The position numbers were made by a program, and so were the translations under genes. 41,024 nt of DNA from NCBI RefSeq assembly GCF_017614965.1, contig NZ_WVUG01000045.1:1-41024 (forward strand), in the 5' to 3' direction. Below are positions 16,620 through 24,996 of the stretch, one piece after another; the first letter of the stretch is position 1, and each line of letters opens with the position of its first letter. This DNA is from Streptomyces griseorubiginosus. Lineage in GTDB: Bacteria; Actinomycetota; Actinomycetes; Streptomycetales; Streptomycetaceae. Under the pieces are notes generated by a model, which did no database searches, was not told where the DNA came from, and saw nothing but the letters and a program-made list of their open reading frames with translations.

Positions 16620-17414
16620 ATGGGACGACTCGACGGCAAGGTGGCCGTCGTGACCGGGGCGGCGTCGGGCATCGGCGCCGCCTCGGCACGTCGGGTGGCG
16701 GCCGAGGGCGCGCACACGGTGGTCGCCGACCTCGACCTCGACGGCGCGCAGGCGGTGACCAAGGAGATCCGCGCCGCCGGCGGGTCCGCGACGGCGGTCG
16801 AGGTCGATCTCGGCGACGTCGACAGCGTACGGGCCATGGTGGCCGCGGCGGCCGACACCTACGGCGGCCTCGACGTGCTGCACAACAACGCGGCCGCCAC
16901 CCGCCTGGCCGCCCACCGGGACCTCGCCGTCGCCGAGGCCGATCCGGCGGTGTGGGACGACACGATGCGGATCAACCTGCGCGGCACCATGGTCGCGATC
17001 CAGGCCGCCGTCCCGCACATGATCGCCCGGGGCGGCGGCTCCGTCATCAACACCTCGTCCGGGTCCGGCCTCTCCGGCGACCTGCGCAACCCCGCCTACG
17101 GCGCCTCCAAGGCCGCGCTCATCAACCTCACCCAGTACGTCGCCACCCAGTACGGCAAGCAGGGCGTGCGCTGCAACGCCATCGCGCCCGGCTTCATCGT
17201 CACGCCCGCGAGCGCCGGTTCGGCCCACGGCGCGATCCGTGAGGCGATGCTGCGCCACCACCTCACCCCGCGCCTGGGCCGCCCGGAGGACGTCGCCGCG
17301 GCGGTCGTCTTCCTCGCCTGCGACGAGTCCGCCTTCATCACCGGGCACACCCTGCGGGTGGACGGCGGACTGCTCTCCCACCAGCCCTACGTCGCCGACC
17401 TGCGGGACGCCTGA
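16620..17414 (+). CDS. SDR-family oxidoreductase
   Basis: A 264-residue short-chain dehydrogenase, last gene of the five-gene operon. TGAASGIG is at 12-19, NNAAA at 89-93, and the active set is Ser146, Tyr160 and Lys164 (PAYGASKAAL). It ends with FITGHTLRVDGGLLSHQP. AGGAAAGGCGG stands before the ATG. It is a different SDR subgroup from the FabG-like protein at 11947, so it may oxidise a different hydroxyl group in the same route. It converges on the fused ABC gene with a gap of about 28 bases. Confidence 0.9.
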   Translation: MGRLDGKVAVVTGAASGIGAASARRVAAEGAHTVVADLDLDGAQAVTKEIRAAGGSATAVEVDLGDVDSVRAMVAAAADTYGGLDVLHNNAAATRLAAHRDLAVAEADPAVWDDTMRINLRGTMVAIQAAVPHMIARGGGSVINTSSGSGLSGDLRNPAYGASKAALINLTQYVATQYGKQGVRCNAIAPGFIVTPASAGSAHGAIREAMLRHHLTPRLGRPEDVAAAVVFLACDESAFITGHTLRVDGGLLSHQPYVADLRDA

Positions 17415-17442
17415 CGCCCGGGCCCGCGGCCGGAGGGGCTCC

Positions 17443-20139
17443 TCACGCGAGCGCCTCCGGCTCCAGGTCGCCCAGGTACGCCGCCCGCACCGCCGGGTCC
17501 CGGCGCACCTCCTCGGGCGTGCCCGCGCAGATCCGGCGTCCGAAGTCCAGCACCACGATCTCGTCGCAGACGCTCATGACCATGTCGACGTCATGCTCGA
17601 CGAGCAGTACCCCCATGCCCCAGTCCTCGGCCAGCCGCCGTACCAGGTGGGCGAGTTCACGCGTCTCGTCGTCGGACAGCCCGGCGGCCGGCTCGTCGAG
17701 GAGCAGCACGGAGGGGGAGGCCGCCACCGCGCGGGCGATGGCGAGCAGCCGCCGTTCCCCGTACGACAGCTCCGCCACGGGCCGGTCGAGGCTGTCCTGG
17801 AGCCCGAACTCCCGTACCGCGACCAGCACATGACCGGGGAGCGGGCGGCTGCCGGGGCGGATCAGGTCCGTGAGGTACGCCCACGGGCCGGGCCGCTCGC
17901 AGGCCACGGCGAGGTTGTCCCGGACGGTCATGTCCTCGAACAGCTCCAGCGACTGGAAGGACCGGCTCAGTCCGGCCGTGGCCCGCCGGTGCACCGGCAG
18001 CCGTGTCACGTCCCGTTCGGCGAGGCGCACGCTGCCGGACACGGCCCGGGTGAAGCCGGTGACGGCGTCGATGGCGGAGGTCTTGCCGGCGCCGTTGGGC
18101 CCGATGAGCCCGACGATCCGGCCCGGCTCGACGTCCAGCGAGAGCCCGTCGACGGCGACGACACCGCCGTAGCGCACGGTCAGGTCCCGGACGTGGAGGG
18201 CCAGCGGCGCGGCCCGGGAGACGTCCGCCACGGCCGCCGGCTCGCCCTCGACCGCCTGCGAGGTGTCCTTGCGCGGCAGGCGGTCGCGCAGGCGTGCCGC
18301 GGGCCGGCCGGCGTCCTTGCCGATGCCGTCCTGGTTGCCCACCAGCGTGAGCACCAGGACGACCCCGCCGATCAGCGGCATCCACGCGCTCAGCCCGGGC
18401 AGCACCCAGTCCCCGATGCGCGCGCCGACCGTGCCCACGGCGAACATCGCCCCGAACAGCGGCCCCACGAGGAAGCCGACACCGCCGATGACGGCCAGCC
18501 CGAGCGCGGTGATGGAGTCGAAGCTGGCGAAGTCGGAGAAGACCACCGAGGTGGAGCGGAAGCCGATGAGCACTCCGGCGAGGGCGGCGATGGCCGCGGA
18601 CAGACCGAAGGCGTAGAGCTTGGCCGCGCGGACGTCGATGCCGAGCGCGGCGGCGGCCCGCTCGTTGGCCCGTACGGCGACGAGCCGGCGGCCGGTCCTG
18701 CCGCGGCGGACGTTGGCGACCAGGAGCGTGGCGGCGAGGAACATCACCAGGACCACGGCGGCGTAGCGCTGCGGGTGGTCGACTCCGGAGATGCTGATCC
18801 CGAAGAGGGTCTGGTGTCCGACCGCGATGCCGTCGCTGCCGGGGGTCGTCGACAGACTGGTGTTCTGGAAGACCATCGCCTCCAGCGTGGTGCCGAGGCC
18901 GAGCGTGATGATCGCCAGGTTGACGCCACGGGTGCGGACCGCCGGCAGGGCGAACAGCAGACCGATCGGCACGGTGCCCAACACGCCTGCCAGCAGGGCC
19001 AGTTCGAACGGCCAGCCCCAGTCCGCCGCCGCGTGCCCGGCGATGAAGGCGCCCGTGCCGGCGAGGGCGTAGGCCGCGAGCGAGACCTGTCCCGCGTACC
19101 CCGTGACCACGACGATCGACAGGATGATCAGCGAGAGCACCAGGGTGCTGGTGATCGCGTCGGCCCACAGCGGGGTGGACACGCCGACCAGGACCAGCCC
19201 GGCCACGGCGGCGAACGCGAGCGGCAGGGGGCGCACCCGTCCGCTGCCCAGCGCCGGCAGCCGGTCCAGGAAGGTGCCGCGCAGCGGCAGCGCCCGGCCG
19301 CGGGCCACCAGCACCAGGGCGATGAACAGGAACGGCACCGACGAGGCGAGTCCCGTGACGCCGGAGCCGAACCGGGTGAGCTCGGACTGCACGAGGCCGA
19401 TGACCAGACCGCCCGCGAGCGTCACGGGGAACGAGGAGAACCTGCCGACCAGCGCGGCGGCCAGCGCGCTCAGCAGCAGGGTGGTCAGCCCGGAGACCGA
19501 CAGGCCGATGACCGGCACGATCAGGATGCCGGTGAGCCCGGCGAGCGCCGAGCCGAGGGCCCAGTTGCCGGTGGCGATCACGTCGGGGGACCAGCCGAGC
19601 GAGGCGGCGGCGTGCTCGTTCTCGGCGACGGCGGTGGTGCCCAGGCCGAACAGGGTGCGCCGGTAGAGGAGATGGAGCAGCGCGGTGACGGCGAGCGCGA
19701 TGCCGAGCAGCCAGACGCGGTCCTCGGAGATGGTGGCTCCGGCGATCGTCAGCAGTCGGGTGGGCAGCTTGCCGGGCACCAGTTGCAGGCTGTCGCCGTA
19801 GCGTTTGACGGCGACGGCGGTGAGCACGATGAACACCGCGAGCGTGCCGACCAGCCGGGCCAGGGTGGACGCCCGGCGCAGCGGCCGCAGCACCAGCAGA
19901 TGGGTGAGCACGCCCAGCAGTGCGGAGGTCAGCACCCCGCACGCGACGGCCGGCCAGTACGGCACGCCGTGGTTGACGGCGAGCTCCCACTGCACATAGG
20001 CGCCCGCCATCCCGATCGCGCCGTGCGCGAGGTTCAGTACACCGGAGCCCCGGTAGACCAGCACGATGCCGTGCGCGGTGAGTGCGTACAGAGCGCCGAG
20101 CCCCAGGCCGAGCAGGGCGAAACGCAGGATGTCGTCCAT
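17443..20139 (-). CDS. Fused Liv-type ABC transporter: two permeases plus ATPase
   Basis: An 898-residue fusion of three normally separate branched-chain-amino-acid-type transporter components. Residues 1 to about 290 are LivH-like (GSGVLNLAHGAIGMAGAYV). About 300-610 are LivM-like (VVTGYAGQVSLAAYALAGTGAFIAGHA, AAALGIDVRAAKLYAFGLSA, GGVGFLVGPLFGA). After a charged linker comes a LivG-like ATPase with Walker A GPNGAGKT at about 679, signature LSYGERRLLAIARA and Walker B VLLLDEPAAGL. The ATG has GGGAGG seven bases upstream. It works in the membrane with the lipoprotein and LivF-like ATPase encoded divergently at 20266-22245. Such Liv-type systems also carry aromatic and aliphatic acids, so the substrate may be the pathway's carbon source. 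Confidence 0.92.
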   Translation of the reverse strand: MDDILRFALLGLGLGALYALTAHGIVLVYRGSGVLNLAHGAIGMAGAYVQWELAVNHGVPYWPAVACGVLTSALLGVLTHLLVLRPLRRASTLARLVGTLAVFIVLTAVAVKRYGDSLQLVPGKLPTRLLTIAGATISEDRVWLLGIALAVTALLHLLYRRTLFGLGTTAVAENEHAAASLGWSPDVIATGNWALGSALAGLTGILIVPVIGLSVSGLTTLLLSALAAALVGRFSSFPVTLAGGLVIGLVQSELTRFGSGVTGLASSVPFLFIALVLVARGRALPLRGTFLDRLPALGSGRVRPLPLAFAAVAGLVLVGVSTPLWADAITSTLVLSLIILSIVVVTGYAGQVSLAAYALAGTGAFIAGHAAADWGWPFELALLAGVLGTVPIGLLFALPAVRTRGVNLAIITLGLGTTLEAMVFQNTSLSTTPGSDGIAVGHQTLFGISISGVDHPQRYAAVVLVMFLAATLLVANVRRGRTGRRLVAVRANERAAAALGIDVRAAKLYAFGLSAAIAALAGVLIGFRSTSVVFSDFASFDSITALGLAVIGGVGFLVGPLFGAMFAVGTVGARIGDWVLPGLSAWMPLIGGVVLVLTLVGNQDGIGKDAGRPAARLRDRLPRKDTSQAVEGEPAAVADVSRAAPLALHVRDLTVRYGGVVAVDGLSLDVEPGRIVGLIGPNGAGKTSAIDAVTGFTRAVSGSVRLAERDVTRLPVHRRATAGLSRSFQSLELFEDMTVRDNLAVACERPGPWAYLTDLIRPGSRPLPGHVLVAVREFGLQDSLDRPVAELSYGERRLLAIARAVAASPSVLLLDEPAAGLSDDETRELAHLVRRLAEDWGMGVLLVEHDVDMVMSVCDEIVVLDFGRRICAGTPEEVRRDPAVRAAYLGDLEPEALA

Positions 20140-20145
20140 CGGGGA

Positions 20146-20158
20146 ACCTCCCGGAGGT
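20146..20158 (-). promoter_or_regulatory. Self-complementary ribosome-binding region of the fused ABC gene
   Basis: In the transcript, ACCUC, a CGG loop and GAGGU can pair, covering the GGGAGG ribosome site of the transporter gene. The stem is only five pairs and may be chance. Confidence 0.3.
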
Positions 20159-20168
20159 CAGCCAGACA

Positions 20169-20192
20169 GCGCATTTATTTAAATAATTGTGC
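20169..20192. promoter_or_regulatory. AT-rich imperfect palindrome in the transporter divergent gap
   Basis: Centred between 20180 and 20181, with core TATTTAAATA and outer GC pairs; 10 of 12 positions per arm are symmetric. Bases 20174-20188 resemble the island at 1896-1911 (GTTATATAAATAA). It could control both the fused transporter and the lipoprotein/LuxE/LuxC operon. Confidence 0.45.
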
Positions 20193-20265
20193 CGAGAGTA
20201 CTTCACTAACCCAAAAACGCACCCCATGCTGTTCGCCATCTCGACGACGAGCCCGCGGAGGGGCC

Positions 20266-21504
20266 ATGAACGACTCACACCGACGCAGAAGTGCCGCAGC
20301 GACCTGTCTCGCGGTGACCGCAGCCCTGCTGGCGGCAGGCTGCGGCGGCAAGGCGTCCGGCAGCTCGACCCAGACCTCCCTGAAGGGCGCGCCCGTCAAG
20401 GTGATGGTCTGGAACCCGGAGGACACCCAGGGCAGCGCCCAGCCCGGGGTGCGGCTCACCGCCCAGGCCTACGAGAAGTGGATCAACGCCAACGGCGGGA
20501 TCAAGGGCGGCCCGCTGAAGGTACTGACCTGCAACGAGAAGAACGACCCCGACGAGGCCGAGAAGTGCGCCCAGCAGGCGGTGGCCGACAAGGTGGTCGC
20601 GGTCGTGGGCTCGTACAGCCTCGCGGGCGACCGCTACATGCCGATCCTGCAGAAGGCCGGCATCCCCTACCTCGGTGGAACCGGCGTCTCGGCCGCGGAG
20701 TTCTCCAACCCGCTGTCCTTCCCGGTCAACGGGGGCACCCCGGCGGTGTTCGCCGCGCACGGCCGGCAACTGGTGCAGGAGGGCTGCAAGAAGATCGCCG
20801 GCGTCCGTTACGACCTCGCGGCCGCCGCGATCGTCTCGCAGTTCCTCACCCTCGGGGCCACCTCCGCCGGAGGCGCCGTGCCCAAGGACATCAAGGTGCC
20901 GCTCACCGCCACCGACCTCGCCCCGCAGGTCGCCGCCGCCACCAAGGGCAGCGACTGCGTCAGCGTCATCCTCGGTACCGCCTCCGGCCTGTTCGTGAAG
21001 TCCTATGTCCAGTCCGGCGCGAAGACGAAGCTCGGCAGCGTCGTCGGCAACCTCACCCCGCAGCTGGCCGCGAGCACCGGCGGCAGCGGCGGCCCGCTGG
21101 AGGGTGCGGCCATCACCGGCTACTACCCGCCGGCCTCCGACCCGGCCTGGAAGGACTTCCTCGCGGCCGCCAAGGGCGACAAGGGCATCGACACCACCAA
21201 CGGCGCCAACGAGACGACCTGGGTGGCGTTCAAGGTCTTCACCGAGGCGGTCAAGCAGCTGCCCACGATCTCGGCCGGGGCCCTGGTGAAGGAGCTGAAC
21301 ACCACCTCCGGCATCGACACCGGCGGTCTGACCCCCGCGCTGACCTGGAAGGCCTCGACAGCCCTGCCGATCAAGGGCCTCAACCGCATCCACAACACGA
21401 CCGCCACCGAACTGACCATCCGGGGCGGGCAGATCGAGTGGGCGAAGGCGGGGTCGACCTTCGTCGACGTCCGGAAGGTGCTGACGTCCACACCGGCCGG
21501 CTGA
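20266..21504 (+). CDS. Liv-type ABC transporter substrate-binding lipoprotein
   Basis: A 412-residue periplasmic-binding-fold lipoprotein. The signal peptide is a basic start (HRRR), a hydrophobic core and the lipobox LLAAGCGG with Cys26 as lipidation site. KWINANGGIKGGPLKVLTCNEKNDPDEAEKCAQQ and VVAVVGSYS are typical of the LivJ-like (Peripla_BP_6) family. It captures substrate outside the membrane for the fused permease-ATPase encoded divergently. The ATG at 20266 has GGAGGGG close upstream; the same frame is open far upstream only by antisense GC bias. It leads a four-gene operon with LivF-, LuxE- and LuxC-like genes. Confidence 0.92.
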   Translation: MNDSHRRRSAAATCLAVTAALLAAGCGGKASGSSTQTSLKGAPVKVMVWNPEDTQGSAQPGVRLTAQAYEKWINANGGIKGGPLKVLTCNEKNDPDEAEKCAQQAVADKVVAVVGSYSLAGDRYMPILQKAGIPYLGGTGVSAAEFSNPLSFPVNGGTPAVFAAHGRQLVQEGCKKIAGVRYDLAAAAIVSQFLTLGATSAGGAVPKDIKVPLTATDLAPQVAAATKGSDCVSVILGTASGLFVKSYVQSGAKTKLGSVVGNLTPQLAASTGGSGGPLEGAAITGYYPPASDPAWKDFLAAAKGDKGIDTTNGANETTWVAFKVFTEAVKQLPTISAGALVKELNTTSGIDTGGLTPALTWKASTALPIKGLNRIHNTTATELTIRGGQIEWAKAGSTFVDVRKVLTSTPAG

Positions 21505-21519
21505 CCGAAGGGGAAGTCC

Positions 21520-22245
21520 GTGCACGACACCGAGCCCTTGATCCAGGCCCGTGCCCTGAGCGCCGGTTACGGCAGCCAACCCGTCCTGCGCGACCTCGAC
21601 CTGGAGGTGCGCCCCGGCGAGGTCGTCGCCCTGCTCGGGCCCAACGGCGCGGGCAAGACCACCACGCTGCGGGCGCTGTCCGGGGAACTCGCCCCCATGG
21701 CCGGCGAGGTGCGCTGGCTGGGCGACACCGCCCGCGCACCCCTGCACCGCCGCGCCCGCCAGGGCCTGGCCCACGTCGGGGAGCGGGCGGTCTTCACCGG
21801 CCTCGACACCGCGGACAACCTCCGGGTCGGCCGGGTCACCCCCGAGCAGGCGCTGGAGCTCTTCCCCGAACTGGAGAAACGCCTGAAGACCGGCGCGGGC
21901 ATGCTCTCCGGCGGCGAGCAGCAGATGCTGTCGCTGGCCCGCGCGCTGAGCCGCTCGCCCAGGCTGCTGCTCGCGGACGAACTGTCCCTCGGGCTCGCCC
22001 CCCTCGTCGTCGACCGTCTGCTGCGCGCCGTGCGCAGGGCGGCCGACCGGGGCCTCGGGGCGCTGCTGGTGGAACAGCACGTGCGCAGGGTGCTGGACAT
22101 CGCCGACCGCGTGTACGTCCTGCACCGCGGCCGCGTCGCCATGACCGGCACCCCGGCGGAACTCCGCGGCGACCTCGACGCGATCGAGTCGTCGTACCTG
22201 ACCGCGGGGTCGCCTGCGGAAAAGACAACCTATGCAACCGATTGA
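21520..22245 (+). CDS. LivF-like ABC transporter ATPase
   Basis: A 241-residue ATPase. Walker A GPNGAGKT is at 40-47, the signature is [15 protein letters not shown], Walker B is [13 protein letters not shown] and the switch His is in [20 protein letters not shown]. It matches the LivF half of Liv-type importers, completing the system with the LivG domain of the fused protein. The GTG at 21520 follows GAAGGGGAAG. Its end runs into the ribosome site of the LuxE-like gene, so expression is probably coupled. Confidence 0.9.
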   Translation: MHDTEPLIQARALSAGYGSQPVLRDLDLEVRPGEVVALLGPNGAGKTTTLRALSGELAPMAGEVRWLGDTARAPLHRRARQGLAHVGERAVFTGLDTADNLRVGRVTPEQALELFPELEKRLKTGAGMLSGGEQQMLSLARALSRSPRLLLADELSLGLAPLVVDRLLRAVRRAADRGLGALLVEQHVRRVLDIADRVYVLHRGRVAMTGTPAELRGDLDAIESSYLTAGSPAEKTTYATD

Positions 22246-22255
22246 GGTGGATGCT

Positions 22256-23599
22256 GTGTCCGGCGCACGCGCGCAGATCCGATCCCTGGTCCTGTCCGGC
22301 GACACCTTCGACCAACCAACGGCAGAGCTACGGGAGTTGCAGCTCGAAGCGGCGCGGGAGGCCTTCACCGCCCACCGCGAGCGCATCCCGCTGCTGCGCA
22401 CCCGCGCGGAGGAGACCGGCGTCGGCGAGGTCACGGCCCTCGACGACCTCGTCCCCCTGCTCTTCTCGCACACCAGCTACAAGTCCTACCCCGTCTCCCT
22501 CATCACCGCCGGCCGATGGGACCGGCTGCTGCGCTGGTACACGACCGTCTCCACGGTCGAACCCGGCGAGGTCGACATCGACGGTGTACGCGACATCGAC
22601 GAGTGGACCGAGCGGATCACGGCCGCCGGCCACCGCCCGTACATCACCAGCGGCACCTCCGGGAAGGTCTCCTTCCTCAACTGCGCGGCGAGCGACCTGA
22701 GTTTCCTGCACGACATCCTGGAGCACCTCACCTGCTGGCCCGACCCCCTGCCGCCGAAACCCACCCGCCGCGGATATCTGCTCGCCCCCGCGAGCGGCCC
22801 GATGCGCTCCATCGACGGCTTCCGGTGGCACGCCGAGGTCTTCGCCCGCCCCGGCGAGACCCGACTGCTCACCGACGAACCGCTTCGGGTGTCGGAACTG
22901 ATGAGCAGCGCACTGCTGCGCCGCAGGATCGCCGAGGGCACCGCCACCCCGCAGGAGATCAGCTCCTACGAAACCGCCTCCGAGGCCCGCGAGGCGGAGA
23001 TGGACGCGGCTGTGGGCGCGATCGTCGACGACATCGCCGCCCACCGCGACGAACCGCTGCTCATCGCCGGCATGAACAACCAGCAGTTCGCCCTGATCCA
23101 GGCCCTGCGCGCCCGTGGCGTCCCGGACGGCGGCCTGCACCCGGACACGCTGGTGCTCAGCGGCGGCGGCAACAAGGGCCGTGCCCTGCCCGAGGACTAC
23201 CAGCGGCAGTTCGCCGCCTTCTACGACGGCGTACGCCGGGTGCGCAGCTACGGCATGACGGAACTCCAGGGCTCCTGCCTCGCCTGCGAGAAGGGCCACT
23301 ACCACGTGCCGCCGTGGGTGATCCCGCTGGTCCTCGACCAACAGGGCGAAACCCTGCTCAACCCCGAACACGGCGTGGTGGAGGGCCGGTTCGCCTTCCT
23401 GGACGTCTCCCTGGAGGGCCGCTGGGGCGGACTGATCAGCGGCGACCGGGTCTTCGTCGACTTCTCGCCCTGCGACTGCGGCCGGCCGGGCCCCGCCGTC
23501 CTGCCGGACATCCAGCGCTACGGCGACCTCGGCGGCGACGACAAGATCACCTGCGCGGCGACACTCGACTCCTATGTGCGGGGGATGATCCACGGATGA
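22256..23599 (+). CDS. LuxE-like acyl-protein synthetase/adenylating enzyme
   Basis: A 447-residue protein of the LuxE/PaaK-like adenylating group. The nucleotide-binding motif TSGTSGK is at about 131-137 and YGMTELQGS at about 332-340. A CDCGRPGP motif lies near the C-terminus, typical of the LuxE family end. In luminous bacteria LuxE activates a fatty acid as acyl-AMP and passes it through a Cys to LuxC. Here the next gene, overlapping by four bases, encodes a LuxC-like reductase, so the pair can be expected to work together. The GTG at 22256 is preferred because GAGGTGG lies five bases upstream; an ATG at 22232 is also in frame. No luxA, luxB or luxD genes are in the window. Confidence 0.82.
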   Translation: MSGARAQIRSLVLSGDTFDQPTAELRELQLEAAREAFTAHRERIPLLRTRAEETGVGEVTALDDLVPLLFSHTSYKSYPVSLITAGRWDRLLRWYTTVSTVEPGEVDIDGVRDIDEWTERITAAGHRPYITSGTSGKVSFLNCAASDLSFLHDILEHLTCWPDPLPPKPTRRGYLLAPASGPMRSIDGFRWHAEVFARPGETRLLTDEPLRVSELMSSALLRRRIAEGTATPQEISSYETASEAREAEMDAAVGAIVDDIAAHRDEPLLIAGMNNQQFALIQALRARGVPDGGLHPDTLVLSGGGNKGRALPEDYQRQFAAFYDGVRRVRSYGMTELQGSCLACEKGHYHVPPWVIPLVLDQQGETLLNPEHGVVEGRFAFLDVSLEGRWGGLISGDRVFVDFSPCDCGRPGPAVLPDIQRYGDLGGDDKITCAATLDSYVRGMIHG

Positions 23600-24996
23600 C
23601 CGGCACGACCCTCGACAGCACCGCGGCCGCCCCGGTGGCCGTGGTCCACGTCATCCGCGGCCAGGTCGACGAAGGCCCGCACATCGCCCACGGCCGCCCC
23701 GGAGCCGCCTTCACGGCACCCGCCCTCGACCTGGACCGCCTCGTATGGCCCCGCACCGAGCCGGGACCCGCCTTCCAGACACCCACCGCCGAGATCGTCG
23801 ACCTGCTGGTGGCGACCGGCGACGCCCTCAAAGCGGACCGGGACGGGCTGCTCGCCGAAGCGCTGGAGCGGATGACAGCCGTCAGCCCGCTCCCCGCCGA
23901 GGTCCTCGAACGCGCCTACGCCGTACTGTGGCGCAGCTTCCGCCGGCCCGCCCTGTACGCCCAGATCGACCACGAACTCGGCGGCGCCGACGTCCTCGAC
24001 GGCTGGCGCGAGGTGCGCCTGCCGGAGGGCCGGGTGGCTGCCACTCGCGCCTACCCGCCACGCCTGGTGCACATCATCGCCGGCAACGCGCCCGGCGTCG
24101 CCGCGATGTCCGTCGTCCGCGGCGCCCTCACCAAGGGCGTCAACCTGCTCAAACTCCCCTCGAACGACCTGTTCACGGCGACCGCGATCCTGCGCACGAT
24201 GGCCTGCGTCGCCCCCGGCCACCCCGTGGTGCGCTCGTTCTCCGCCGCCTACTGGCGCGGCGGCGACGAGGCCGTGGAGAGCGTGCTGTTCCGCCCCCAG
24301 TTCTTCGACAAGCTCGTCGCCTGGGGCGGCGAGGGCACGATCCGCGGGGCGCTGCGCTACGTCGGCCCGGGCTTCGAACTGGTCTCCTTCGACCCGAAGA
24401 CCTCCATCTCGCTGATCGGCCGGGAGGCCTTCGCGTCCCCCGGGAGCCTGGCCGAGGCCGCGGAGGCGGGAGCCGCCGACGCCACCTTCTTCAACCAGCA
24501 GGCGTGTGTGGCCAGTCGCTTCCAGTTCGTCGAGGGAGCACCCGAGGACGCCGACCGCTATGCCGCCCTGCTGTGCGAACGCCTCGGCGTGGCAAGGGAG
24601 TTCAGCTCGGAGCGCGGCCCGCGGGTCGCCTCGGAACTGCGTGAGGAGATCGACGTACTGCGCTCCCTCGCGCCCGACTACCGGGTGTGGGGCGGTTACG
24701 ACGGCACGGGTCTGGTCATCCGCTCCCCGGAACCGGTGGACTTCCACCCGGACGGAAAGATCGTCAACGTCGTCCCGGTCGCCGCGCTGTCCGACGCCGT
24801 CGCGCACGCGGGTGTCGCCACGCAGACGGTCGGCGTGTACCCCGACGCCCGCAAGGCGGGCCTGCGCGACGCTCTGGCCTGCGCAGGGGTCCAGCGCGTG
24901 GTGTCCCTCGGCGGGGCGGGCGGCATGCCACCGGGCCTCTCCCACGACGGCTTCTACCCGCTGCAGCGGCTCATGCGCTGGGTGAACGACGAGTGA
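23596..24996 (+). CDS. LuxC-like acyl-CoA reductase (acylating aldehyde dehydrogenase)
   Basis: A 466-residue protein of the LuxC family. HIIAGNAPGVAAMSVVRG, KLPSNDLFTATAIL and AYWRGGDEAVE form the nucleotide- and substrate-binding part. The catalytic nucleophile is Cys304 in FFNQQACVASRFQF. The family interconverts acyl-CoA (or acyl-enzyme) and aldehyde with NADPH through a thioester. In a catabolic operon it could run toward acyl-CoA, oxidising an imported or internally formed aldehyde. It is coupled to the LuxE-like gene through ATGA and is the last gene of the operon. Its final 26 bases (24971-24996) overlap the converging vanS-like gene. Confidence 0.86.
   Translation: MTGTTLDSTAAAPVAVVHVIRGQVDEGPHIAHGRPGAAFTAPALDLDRLVWPRTEPGPAFQTPTAEIVDLLVATGDALKADRDGLLAEALERMTAVSPLPAEVLERAYAVLWRSFRRPALYAQIDHELGGADVLDGWREVRLPEGRVAATRAYPPRLVHIIAGNAPGVAAMSVVRGALTKGVNLLKLPSNDLFTATAILRTMACVAPGHPVVRSFSAAYWRGGDEAVESVLFRPQFFDKLVAWGGEGTIRGALRYVGPGFELVSFDPKTSISLIGREAFASPGSLAEAAEAGAADATFFNQQACVASRFQFVEGAPEDADRYAALLCERLGVAREFSSERGPRVASELREEIDVLRSLAPDYRVWGGYDGTGLVIRSPEPVDFHPDGKIVNVVPVAALSDAVAHAGVATQTVGVYPDARKAGLRDALACAGVQRVVSLGGAGGMPPGLSHDGFYPLQRLMRWVNDE

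Noticed and set aside
17443..20265. A very long plus-strand open frame running into the lipoprotein gene
   Set aside because: It is antisense to the well-supported fused ABC gene and has low-complexity Gly/Arg/Gln/His composition typical of GC-driven shadow frames. The lipoprotein starts at 20266 with its own signal peptide and ribosome site.
22256..24996. A bioluminescence operon
   Set aside because: LuxC- and LuxE-like genes are present but luxA, luxB and luxD are not, and the neighbours are transporter and beta-oxidation genes.
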